A model generated the notes under the pieces. The model worked only from the letters and a program-made list of their open reading frames with translations, was not told the DNA's origin and ran no database searches. Below, piece after piece: positions 52,977 to 61,949 of a stretch of 64,000 nt of DNA (position 1 is the first letter of the stretch; each line of letters opens with the position of its first letter). The stretch is from CAVSWT01 sp963731745. Its GTDB lineage: Bacteria; Bacteroidota; Ignavibacteria; Ignavibacteriales; Ignavibacteriaceae. The DNA lies in NCBI GenBank assembly GCA_963731745.1, contig CAVSWT010000012.1, positions 186,001 to 250,000 on the forward strand, read 5' to 3'. Both the position numbers and the translations under genes were made by a program.

Positions 52977-55790
52977 ATGAGATTTTTGCTACAATCTATT
53001 TTTACAACACTACTAATATTTCTGCTTTTTACTTTTAATATTAATGCGCAATCCGGAAAAATTTCAGGAAAAACCATTGATGCTACAACCGGGGAACCGC
53101 TGCCGTTTGTTAATATTATTATTTTAGGCACTTCAATGGGTGCTGCTTCCGATGCAGACGGTCAATATTATATAATTAATGTTCCGCCTGCAATCTATTC
53201 GGTAAAAGCTTCTGCTATTGGATACAACCCACTTACAGTAGAAAACATTAGTGTTTCTTCCGGCTTTACCACTAATTTAGATTTTAAACTTTCTTCAACC
53301 ACACTTGAGCTTGGTCAAGATGTAGTTGTGGTCGCAGCAAAACCATTAGTTCAAAAAGATCTTACTGCATCAACGGCTACAGTAGGGGCAGATGTAATTT
53401 CAAGTTTACCTGTAACAGAAATCAGCGATGTACTTCAGCTTCAAGCCGGCGTTGTTTCTTCAGGCAGTGATATTCATTTAAGAGGCGGAAGAAAAGGACA
53501 AATTGCTTATCAAATTGACGGGGTGCCGGTAACGGATGCATATGACGGAAGCACGGTTATTGATGTTAGCGCTAATGCCGTTCAAGAACTTCAAGTGATA
53601 AGCGGTGCTTTTAATGCTGAATATGGTCAGGCAATGTCCGGCATAGTTAATATTGTAACCAAAGACGGATCGAATGATTTTAAAGGGTCAATTCAATCTT
53701 ATATTGGAGATTACGTTTCAAATAAAACCGATAAGTTTTGGGATATAAATAATATTAATCCTACTTCAATCAGAAGTTTTGAAGGAAGTTTAAGCGGCCC
53801 AATTCTTAATGATAAATTATTCTTTTATACTACAGGAAGATACTATTATAACACAGGATGGCTTTATGGCCGAAGAATATTTTTACCAACGGATATAGCT
53901 TTTGAAGTATCAGGTTCCGGCGGAGGACAATTTTTTGTAACTCATAGCGGTGATAGTGCTTATGTTCCAATGAATCCTAATGAACGAGTATATGGACAGG
54001 GTAAATTAACTTATAGATTAATGCAGGGAATGAAAGTCCATTATAATTTTATTTACGATGGGCAAAATTATCAAGATTACAATCATAGTCGTAGATTAAC
54101 ACCCGACAATAATTTGCAGCGAATGAGGAAGGGTTTATCTAATACTTTATCAATAAATCATGCAATAAGCCAATCAAGTTTTTATAATCTAAACTTTTCT
54201 TATTTCTTTAAAAATTATAATCAATATTTGTATAAAGATATTAATGATCCAGCCAACCCATATAGAGATATATTCGGTAATACTACAATTACACAATACG
54301 TTAATAATGACATTAGACAGACTCCCCCTTATAGTTTTGACGTAGGCGGAACAGATTACAGCCGATTTAATAGAAGTACCAGCACATATTCTGCAAAACT
54401 TGATTGGACTACCCAATTAAATCAAGAATTGAATATTCAGTTCGGTGGTGAGTTTAAACAGAATAGGATTTATTATCATGATATCACCTTATATCCAAGT
54501 TATGATTCTCTTGGAAGGTTAGGTGTCACTGTTCCCCTTATATCAACCACAGAAAACAATGAATATCTTCACAAACCCCAGGAAGGTGCATTTTACGTTC
54601 AATCAAAATTAGAGGCATTCAATTTAATTTTTAACCTTGGTGTAAGATTGGATGTGTTTAACCCTGATGGAGTTGTTCTGGCAGATCAAACTGATCCGAA
54701 TATAAATAATCCATTAAAACCTGACAACAAATTTTTTGATACAAATGGAAATGGCGTTCAGGATCCTGGCGAAGCATCAAAAACTGTTGCTGACAGAGAA
54801 TCATATTGGTACAAAAAAGCAACTATTAAATATCAAGTTAGTCCCCGAATTGGTTTAGCTTTTCCTATCACTGATAAAGGGGTTATCCATTTTTCGTACG
54901 GGCATTTTTTACAACAGCCTTCTTATGAGCTAATGTATACAAATCCTGAATTTGAGTTAGGTGTTGGTTCAGGAAATCAAGGGTTATTCGGAAATGCAGA
55001 TCTAAAACCTCAAAAAACTGTTAAAGGTGAAATCGGATTACAGCAGCAAATTGGTGATGATATTGCAGTTGATGTAACTGTATTTTTCGAAGACTTTAGA
55101 AATTTAACTGGAACTCAAACAGATGAAATATTAGTTTATGGTAAAGCTCAAAGTTACAGCAAGTATGCAAATTCCGATTTTGGCTTTTCAAAAGGATTTA
55201 TAATAAAATTTGAAAAGAGATTCTCAGGTGGTTTAGCTACTAATATCGATTATACTTATTCTGTAACAAAAGGTAATGCTTCAAACCCTGCTGATGCTCG
55301 CGATGCAATAACCGGCGGAGCTTTGCCTGAAACATTTATAGCCCCTTTGAATTGGGACCAAACTCATACGTTAAATCTTTCGGTAGCTTATAATACGAGT
55401 GATTATGGCTTTTCTGTAATTGGTAATTTTTATTCTGGTCAGCCTTTTACTCCGGGCGTAAACAAAAATACACTTGTAACTCAAAATGCTTTTCCAAGGA
55501 ATAGCCAAAATAAACCTACAATATTTAATCTTGATTTGAGAGCTTATAAAGATTTTCCAATCGGAAGTACAAATTTAACTTTATTCGCAAAAGTATTTAA
55601 TGTATTAGATTTAGATAATCCAACGAATGTTTATGATAATTCAGGAGATCCCCAATTTACATTTGATGAACTTGATGCTGAAAAAATAAATCCAGCATTA
55701 TATTATAACACTCTAGATCAGCTATATACAAACCCTTCTTTTTTCTCTGAGCCAAGACGTGTTGAAGTTGGATTTTCGTATAACTTTTAA
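52977..55790 (+). CDS. TonB-dependent outer-membrane receptor (CarboxypepD-reg plug)
   Basis: 937 residues. Signal peptide (TLLIFLLFTFNINAQ), a CarboxypepD_reg-like domain (residues 28-110: GKISGKTIDATTGEPLPFVNI), plug domain (about 120-230: VGADVISSLPVTEISDVLQLQAG, IHLRGGRKGQIAYQIDGVPV) and a 22-strand barrel ending VEVGFSYNF. Takes large ligands across the outer membrane with TonB energy. Unlike SusC it has no SusD partner next to it. RBS CGGAGGG 5 bases before the start. With the regulators upstream and the 1191-residue secreted protein downstream it belongs to one cluster; the substrate is probably carbohydrate but not shown. Confidence 0.95.
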   Translation: MRFLLQSIFTTLLIFLLFTFNINAQSGKISGKTIDATTGEPLPFVNIIILGTSMGAASDADGQYYIINVPPAIYSVKASAIGYNPLTVENISVSSGFTTNLDFKLSSTTLELGQDVVVVAAKPLVQKDLTASTATVGADVISSLPVTEISDVLQLQAGVVSSGSDIHLRGGRKGQIAYQIDGVPVTDAYDGSTVIDVSANAVQELQVISGAFNAEYGQAMSGIVNIVTKDGSNDFKGSIQSYIGDYVSNKTDKFWDINNINPTSIRSFEGSLSGPILNDKLFFYTTGRYYYNTGWLYGRRIFLPTDIAFEVSGSGGGQFFVTHSGDSAYVPMNPNERVYGQGKLTYRLMQGMKVHYNFIYDGQNYQDYNHSRRLTPDNNLQRMRKGLSNTLSINHAISQSSFYNLNFSYFFKNYNQYLYKDINDPANPYRDIFGNTTITQYVNNDIRQTPPYSFDVGGTDYSRFNRSTSTYSAKLDWTTQLNQELNIQFGGEFKQNRIYYHDITLYPSYDSLGRLGVTVPLISTTENNEYLHKPQEGAFYVQSKLEAFNLIFNLGVRLDVFNPDGVVLADQTDPNINNPLKPDNKFFDTNGNGVQDPGEASKTVADRESYWYKKATIKYQVSPRIGLAFPITDKGVIHFSYGHFLQQPSYELMYTNPEFELGVGSGNQGLFGNADLKPQKTVKGEIGLQQQIGDDIAVDVTVFFEDFRNLTGTQTDEILVYGKAQSYSKYANSDFGFSKGFIIKFEKRFSGGLATNIDYTYSVTKGNASNPADARDAITGGALPETFIAPLNWDQTHTLNLSVAYNTSDYGFSVIGNFYSGQPFTPGVNKNTLVTQNAFPRNSQNKPTIFNLDLRAYKDFPIGSTNLTLFAKVFNVLDLDNPTNVYDNSGDPQFTFDELDAEKINPALYYNTLDQLYTNPSFFSEPRRVEVGFSYNF

Positions 55791-55810
55791 AATTATTAAG
55801 GCAGTTTAAT

Positions 55811-58800
55811 ATGCATAAATTTACTAAATATTTAATCTTAATCGGATTAACATTTCTAAGTGTGCAAATGTTTGCTCAGCGCGGTGATCCTACTTTATTA
55901 TCTATTGGGCTGCATACTGGCAATAGAATTGGAATATCATTTCACAATGATGGACAAATAGCCGGTATTTTATCAGGAGTGGATATTAGAGGTGAATGGC
56001 CGTTCGGCTCCGGCGAAAATTATATTGGTGATTGTATTCCATTAATTGGGGTAGAATTTATTAACGATTTAAATGATACTTTGCATTCTGTAATCATTTC
56101 ACGCGGTCCTCGTAGCCATCAGAGCGAAGAAAAAAGTCCGATCGATAATCATTTTTGGGGATGGAATCCAATCCCAGGATTTAGAAATCCAAATTACGAA
56201 TCTGTTGCAATGAGTCACCTTCCGGATTCCTGGCCTATTGAAGGTTGGAATGATCCCATTGCGAAAAATTGGAAAGATAGTGATGGAAAAACACAATGGT
56301 TCGGATATTTCGGGCGCGGAATTATTAATGCTGATCAAGAAAGCTTATTTGATGCTGACGACCAAGCTGATGATGAATTCAACTTTTTAAATTATAATCC
56401 AGCAAACCCAATTTTTCTTCCCGATAAAAATGATCCAACCCGGCATGGTATGGGATTGAGAATGAGAGTTCGAGGATTTCAATGGTCCAACTTTTTAGCT
56501 GAGGATGCAATTTTCTGGTTATATGATATTACTAATGAAGGATCTACAATTTATAGAAAAGCTGATTTTGGTACTGTAGTTGGTACGCTGGCCGGCGGCG
56601 ACGGCGATAGCGGTGATGACCTTGGCTTTTTTGATGTTGAAAACTGGATTACTTACTCATGGGATAGTGATGGCATAGGAAATCATGGACAAAAAGTTGG
56701 TTACGTTGGTTACGCTTTCCTTGAATCTCCTGGAAATCCTTACGATGGGATTGATAATGATAATGATGATAATGTTGAAGTAGGAAGTACATTAACATAT
56801 ACACCAACTGCGCCTAAATTTGTAGCCTCCGATTTCGATTCCATAAAATACAATGCAGGCGATAAAGTTGTGTTAATTGATCCTGTTACCTATGAAAGAA
56901 CATTACATACAGTTACTCCTACTTCTGATACAGTTTATTCATTAGGTGTTAGATTCATCATTGAACCTGGTAAAACATATTTTAGAGAAGGAAATATTGC
57001 ATCTATAGTTAATGGTGTGGCTACTCCATCTCCATCTGCTTATGATGGTATTGATAATGACCTGGATGGATTGATCGATGAAAACGAAACTATTCATTAT
57101 CTGACAAGAATAAATAAAGGCCTGGAAGGATTACGTTATATAAATTATGTAACCGGAGCCGGAGTAACCGACCTTTTAATTGATGAAAAAAGAGATAACA
57201 ATATTGATGAAGACGGTGATTGGACTGCTCAATTTGATGATGTTGGTATTGACGGATTAGGCCCTCAAGACAATGATTACCCAGGACCGGATTTCGGCGA
57301 AGGCAATGGAGTTCCCGACCAAGGAGAACCTAATTTTGGAAGAACCGATCCGGATGAATCAGATCAAATCGGATTAACGAGTTTTAATTTCTTCAATATA
57401 AATGCTTCTCCTGATATGAGAAATGATTCTTTACTTTGGGGAAGAATGACTCCTGGTAGATTCGATGTAATTTCACCTGTTCCTCAGGATGGCGATTTTA
57501 TTTATGCATCAGGTTATTTTCCCTTAATCCCAAGCAATGGAAATCCTGAAGTTAAAGAAAGATTTTCGGTCTCATTACTTTTCGGTGAAGATCTGAATGA
57601 TATTGTTGGGAATAAAGATATTGTTCAGCAAATATATAATGCGGGATATAAATTCCCTCAACCTCCGCGGAAACCTAAAATTAAACTTACGCAGGAAGAT
57701 GGAAATGTAGTCATCTATTGGAACGGAGATAAGACTGAAAACGATAGAGATTTTATAACTAAGAAAAGAGATTTTGAAGGATACAAAATTTACAGAGCAA
57801 CAGATGCAAGCTTTCAAGATTCACGTATAATTACAAATGGCAGAGGTATTTTAACTTTCGATCAGCCTTTAAAACAATTTGACCTCGTCGATTCTATTAA
57901 AGGTTATTTTTATCCTTCACAAAGACAATTAGAACAAGTTGGCGGTATAACTTTCTTTTTGGGCGACAACACAGGAATTGTAAATAAATTTGTTGATACA
58001 GATGTTATAAAAGGGCAAACATATTATTATGCAGTTTGCGCTTATGATGCCGGCGATGCAAGCCTGGATATTTTCCCGACTGAAAATAGCAAATTTATAC
58101 GAAGGTCAAACATTGGACAAATAATTACGGATGATAATACGGGATACATAACTCCAGGCGCACGTCCAATTGGATATCAGGATGCGGTATTGTCTAATTT
58201 TCAAAAATCTCCAAATTTTATCGGTACCGGCTCAGTTTCAATTGATATCATCGATGATGAGACTATAAAACCTGGATATTCATATAAAGTTGTTTTCCAG
58301 GATACCGGAGCTGCTAATAATACAAAAAGCTGGTCATTGCTTGATTTGCAGACACCCGATACTGTTTATGTTCCACTTTCTGGTGAAACAAAAATTCTCG
58401 CTCCTTTAGAATCAATTTCGCTGCCGAGCGGAACAGATACTATTTATGTGAACGGATCTCGATTTGCAGTTAGTGGTAACACATATACTGCACCTTATGA
58501 TTCGTTGGTGAATCAATCTTCTGTCTTCAATGGTAATACGCCCGTGAATCACGGATTCCGTATGCAGCTTTCGCCCGATCAGGTGATTAAATTGGATACA
58601 ACAGATTCAGGATTTGAAAACACTACTTCTCCAATTACCAACTATACTTTTACAGTGGTTGATGCAACCAATAAAGGTGTTACATATCCTAATGATTATG
58701 TGATTGAATTTTATAATACCATAGTAGACACATCGCGCGCAGATACTTTATTGCCAAAACGTTCTACAAATGTTTTTGCTGCTACACCGGTTAACTTTAA

Positions 58801-59386
58801 AGTGAAAAATGTTACACAAAACAAATACATTGATTTCCTTTATAAACGTACCGGCCTTATTTCAGCAAGTTATTCCATAATATTCAAAGAATTAATAAAT
58901 AATCAATTAAGGAATACCTGGAGAGTAAGTATAGATTATGCTTCGGACCAGCCATTAGAACAAAACGGCACATTAACACTTATAACTTCAAAGCCTTTCA
59001 GCAGCTCAGATTTTGTGACCTTTACAATGAAAGGCGCCGAGATTGATAAAACTATTGCCAAAACCGATATGGACAATATTAAAGTTGTTCCAAATCCTTA
59101 TGTAGTTACCCATGAAGCAGAAGCAAGCTTACTTAGTACTCAAACTAGCGGAAGAGGCGAAAGAGAAATTAGATTCACTCACGTTCCGCCTGGAAGTAAA
59201 ATTTCTATCTTTACAGTAAGAGGTGAATTAATTAAAACACTTACGCATGATGACCTATTTGTTGGAGATGTTTACTGGAATCTTCGAACGGACGAAAATT
59301 TAGATGCTGCATTTGGTGTTTATGTGTTTGTAGTGGAATCTCCCAGTATAGGTACAAAAATCGGCAAATTCGCCCTTATTAAATAA
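55811..59386 (+). CDS. large secreted protein with Asp/Asn-rich repeats, Fn3-like and FlgD-like C-terminal domain
   Basis: 1191 residues with signal peptide (LILIGLTFLSVQMFAQ). Several DxDxDG-like calcium loops: YDGIDNDNDDNVE, YDGIDNDLDGLIDENE and DNNIDEDGDW. An Fn3-like segment (PPRKPKIKLTQEDGNVVIYW ... KGQTYYYAVCAYD) lies at about 615-750. The last 90 residues, NIKVVPNPYVV to FGVYVFVVESPS, are the FlgD-Ig/sorting-type end, so it is probably surface-exposed. 20 bases after the TonB receptor, so cotranscribed; it might do the substrate-capture job of SusD. No enzymatic domain recognised. Confidence 0.8.
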   Translation: MHKFTKYLILIGLTFLSVQMFAQRGDPTLLSIGLHTGNRIGISFHNDGQIAGILSGVDIRGEWPFGSGENYIGDCIPLIGVEFINDLNDTLHSVIISRGPRSHQSEEKSPIDNHFWGWNPIPGFRNPNYESVAMSHLPDSWPIEGWNDPIAKNWKDSDGKTQWFGYFGRGIINADQESLFDADDQADDEFNFLNYNPANPIFLPDKNDPTRHGMGLRMRVRGFQWSNFLAEDAIFWLYDITNEGSTIYRKADFGTVVGTLAGGDGDSGDDLGFFDVENWITYSWDSDGIGNHGQKVGYVGYAFLESPGNPYDGIDNDNDDNVEVGSTLTYTPTAPKFVASDFDSIKYNAGDKVVLIDPVTYERTLHTVTPTSDTVYSLGVRFIIEPGKTYFREGNIASIVNGVATPSPSAYDGIDNDLDGLIDENETIHYLTRINKGLEGLRYINYVTGAGVTDLLIDEKRDNNIDEDGDWTAQFDDVGIDGLGPQDNDYPGPDFGEGNGVPDQGEPNFGRTDPDESDQIGLTSFNFFNINASPDMRNDSLLWGRMTPGRFDVISPVPQDGDFIYASGYFPLIPSNGNPEVKERFSVSLLFGEDLNDIVGNKDIVQQIYNAGYKFPQPPRKPKIKLTQEDGNVVIYWNGDKTENDRDFITKKRDFEGYKIYRATDASFQDSRIITNGRGILTFDQPLKQFDLVDSIKGYFYPSQRQLEQVGGITFFLGDNTGIVNKFVDTDVIKGQTYYYAVCAYDAGDASLDIFPTENSKFIRRSNIGQIITDDNTGYITPGARPIGYQDAVLSNFQKSPNFIGTGSVSIDIIDDETIKPGYSYKVVFQDTGAANNTKSWSLLDLQTPDTVYVPLSGETKILAPLESISLPSGTDTIYVNGSRFAVSGNTYTAPYDSLVNQSSVFNGNTPVNHGFRMQLSPDQVIKLDTTDSGFENTTSPITNYTFTVVDATNKGVTYPNDYVIEFYNTIVDTSRADTLLPKRSTNVFAATPVNFKVKNVTQNKYIDFLYKRTGLISASYSIIFKELINNQLRNTWRVSIDYASDQPLEQNGTLTLITSKPFSSSDFVTFTMKGAEIDKTIAKTDMDNIKVVPNPYVVTHEAEASLLSTQTSGRGEREIRFTHVPPGSKISIFTVRGELIKTLTHDDLFVGDVYWNLRTDENLDAAFGVYVFVVESPSIGTKIGKFALIK

Positions 59387-59396
59387 CGGAGACTGT

Positions 59397-60398
59397 ATGA
59401 AAAAATTTTTATTATTATTTATAATTCCATTCTGCATTTCTTTCGGGCAGACCAAAGTGGGTTCTACAGCCGCACCGTTTTTAGATATTGCTGTTGGGCC
59501 AAAAGCTATTGCAATGGGAGGAGCATTTGTGGCTACTGCCAATGATGTAACTGCATTATTTTGGAACCCTGCAGGTGCTTCACGTTCTCAGTCCAATGGT
59601 GCATATTTCACTTATTCAAAATGGTTTGCAGATATAAATTATAATTGGGCCGGAGCAATGCTGAGTATGGAAGGTGCGGGAACTGTTGGCTTAAGTGTTG
59701 GTTATCTTGATTATGGCGATTTGGAAGTAACTACATTAAGAGAACCAGATGGAACCGGCGAAATGTTTAATCCGAAAGACCTTGTAATTGGACTTACCTA
59801 TGCATATAATCTTACTGATAGATTTTCAATTGGCGGTAATATTAAATATATAAATCAACGAATTTGGAATACCTCAGCAAGTGCTGTGGCGATTGATATT
59901 GGAACACTTTTCATATCTGATATTTACGGACTACGAATTGGAGCAACCATTTCAAATTTTGGTACTGATATGCAATTAGATGGAAAGAGCTTATATGTTC
60001 AATACGACATAAATTCCCAGATCAAAGGAAATAATGACCAAATTCTTGCTAAGCTTAACACCGATTCTTATCCGCTTCCATTAACTTTCAGGGTGGGATT
60101 AGCAATGGATGTTTTAAATATTGAAAATCATCGTTTTACGCTTGCTCTTGATGCACAGCATCCAAATGATAATGCGGAATCTTTGAATGCCGGTGCAGAA
60201 TATACTTTGTTTAACTTACTGTCACTAAGAGGCGGATATAAATCACTATTCTTGGATAACACACAGGAAGGATTGACTTTAGGTTTTGGATTAAATTATG
60301 ACTTTAGTAACAGTTTAGGATTATCTGTTGATTATTCATATCAAGATTTTGGAATACTTGAAAATACTCAGCAATTTTCTTTAGGAATTAAATTTTAA
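59397..60398 (+). CDS. PorV/PorQ-family outer-membrane protein
   Basis: 333 residues: signal peptide (LLLFIIPFCISFGQ), GSTAAPFLDIAVGPKAIAMGGAFVATANDVTALFWNPAG, the hallmark N-terminal FadL-like segment of PorV/PorQ (UPF0164) proteins, then barrel strands ending SLGIKF. In the type IX system PorV shuttles cargo from the translocon to the attachment machinery; phylum members often carry several copies, one per secreted cluster. Starts 10 bases after the 1191-residue gene, supporting joint expression with the sorting-domain proteins next to it. Confidence 0.93.
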   Translation: MKKFLLLFIIPFCISFGQTKVGSTAAPFLDIAVGPKAIAMGGAFVATANDVTALFWNPAGASRSQSNGAYFTYSKWFADINYNWAGAMLSMEGAGTVGLSVGYLDYGDLEVTTLREPDGTGEMFNPKDLVIGLTYAYNLTDRFSIGGNIKYINQRIWNTSASAVAIDIGTLFISDIYGLRIGATISNFGTDMQLDGKSLYVQYDINSQIKGNNDQILAKLNTDSYPLPLTFRVGLAMDVLNIENHRFTLALDAQHPNDNAESLNAGAEYTLFNLLSLRGGYKSLFLDNTQEGLTLGFGLNYDFSNSLGLSVDYSYQDFGILENTQQFSLGIKF

Positions 60399-60448
60399 TT
60401 ACTTTAAGTAATTGAAAGTACATGAACTAACAATATAAGGAGATCGTT

Positions 60449-61894
60449 ATGAAAAAATGGTTCGTTTTTTTGTTTGCAATGTTTATTGCAGGCAGTCTTT
60501 CTGCTCAAAATATCGCCGTTGAATTCCAGGTTGATATGAGCGTTAAAATATTGAAAGGCACTTTTAGTGCTGACACCGGTAAAGTTAATATTGCCGGAAC
60601 TTTCAATAACTGGAACAATGCTGCAAACCCATTAGAAGATAGTGATGGGGACAGCATATATACCGCGGTGATAGATACATTTACTACCGGAGACACTCTT
60701 CAATTTAAGTTCCTTCAGGATGGCGGCTGGGAAAATGATCCTAACAGGCAATATGTTGTTCCAGGCGAAAACAGCACATTTTATGCTTACTACAATAATG
60801 ATAGTGTTTACACCAATACAAAAAATATCTCTGTAACTTTTTCATGTAATATGGAATTTGAAAAAGTTTCCGGCAGATTTAATCCAGCAACTGACACTCT
60901 TTCTGCTAGGGGTGATTTTAATGGATGGTCTGGAACCACTGATATTCTGGAACCAAGTGTAGGCGATCCAAACTATTATGAGCTTACAAGAGATTATGCA
61001 ATATCCGAAGGTGATTCTATTCAATATAAATACGCCTATGTTGGCCCAAACGGAACTAACTGGGAAGGTGATCCAAATAAAGTTTATCACTTTACAACTG
61101 ATGATTGGAACAATGGAACTGCATTTATTGAGAGAACTTATAATAACGCTACATTAGCTACATTAACAAACAATGAAGTTACACTTACTTTTACAGTTAA
61201 CGTAGCTGGCGCTGTTTCCTCTGTTACCGGTCAGCCATTTCCTTCAATTGATAATGTAGTTGTTTGCGGTGCAGTTTCTCCATTAACCTGGCCTACTGGC
61301 GGATGGCCGAATTCAGACAGCTCTGTGGCCATCTTTATGTTTAATGACGGCACACATGGAGATGATGTGGCTAACGATTCAATTTGGTCAGTTAATGTTA
61401 CATTTCCTAAGTACACTGTGTTAAGAGTACAATATAAATACGGTGCAAACTGGGGATTGGCATCTAACACCGGAAGCAATGATAATGAATCTTCTGTTGG
61501 AACAGACCACTTCATTAATCTAACTAATGATATGGCTACAGGTAAAGTTGAAAATAAATGGAGTGTAATGGGCGACATGGATTTAGTTGATGTTACTGGT
61601 GTAACTGAAAGAACTGATTTAGGAGTTCCGAACAGATATGACTTGAGCCAAAACTATCCTAACCCTTTCAACCCAACTACAAATATTCAATTTGCTATTC
61701 CTAAAAGCGGATTGGTTACAATGAAAGTTTATAACCTTCTTGGCCAGGAAGTTGCAACTCTTGTTAATGAACAAAAGAATGCCGGTACTTATCAGGTTGA
61801 CTTTAATGCAGCTAATTTGACTTCAGGTGTTTACTTCTATTCAATAACTGCTGGTAACTATTCTGTTACTAAGAAAATGTTACTCTTGAAATAA
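60449..61894 (+). CDS. secreted protein with starch/glycogen-binding-like domains and type IX sorting domain
   Basis: 481 residues. Signal peptide (FVFLFAMFIAGSLSAQ), then three Ig/CBM-like domains: FQVDMSVKILKGTFSADTGKV ... GTFNNWNNAANPLEDSDGDSIYTAVIDTF (about 22-125), VTFSCNMEFEKVSGRFNPATD ... GDFNGWSG (about 127-225) and LTFTVNVAGAVSSVTGQPF (about 245-375). The FNNW/FNGW pattern is typical of glycogen/starch-binding (CBM20/48) domains. The sorting domain follows: SQNYPNPFNPTTNIQFAIP ... GVYFYSITAGNYSVTKKMLLLK. Likely a surface polysaccharide-binding protein. Terminator at 61920-61949. The CBM call is by motif. Confidence 0.85.
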   Translation: MKKWFVFLFAMFIAGSLSAQNIAVEFQVDMSVKILKGTFSADTGKVNIAGTFNNWNNAANPLEDSDGDSIYTAVIDTFTTGDTLQFKFLQDGGWENDPNRQYVVPGENSTFYAYYNNDSVYTNTKNISVTFSCNMEFEKVSGRFNPATDTLSARGDFNGWSGTTDILEPSVGDPNYYELTRDYAISEGDSIQYKYAYVGPNGTNWEGDPNKVYHFTTDDWNNGTAFIERTYNNATLATLTNNEVTLTFTVNVAGAVSSVTGQPFPSIDNVVVCGAVSPLTWPTGGWPNSDSSVAIFMFNDGTHGDDVANDSIWSVNVTFPKYTVLRVQYKYGANWGLASNTGSNDNESSVGTDHFINLTNDMATGKVENKWSVMGDMDLVDVTGVTERTDLGVPNRYDLSQNYPNPFNPTTNIQFAIPKSGLVTMKVYNLLGQEVATLVNEQKNAGTYQVDFNAANLTSGVYFYSITAGNYSVTKKMLLLK

Positions 61895-61919
61895 TTTAGA
61901 ATAGTATTTATTATTCTAT

Positions 61920-61949
61920 AAAAAGCCGGTTTGAAAAAGCCGGCTTTTT
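61920..61949. terminator. bidirectional intrinsic terminator
   Basis: Stem AAAAAGCCGG (61920-61929) and CCGGCTTTTT (61940-61949) with a 10-base loop and T-run; it ends the secretion cluster and, read the other way, the convergent SGNH gene. Confidence 0.9.
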
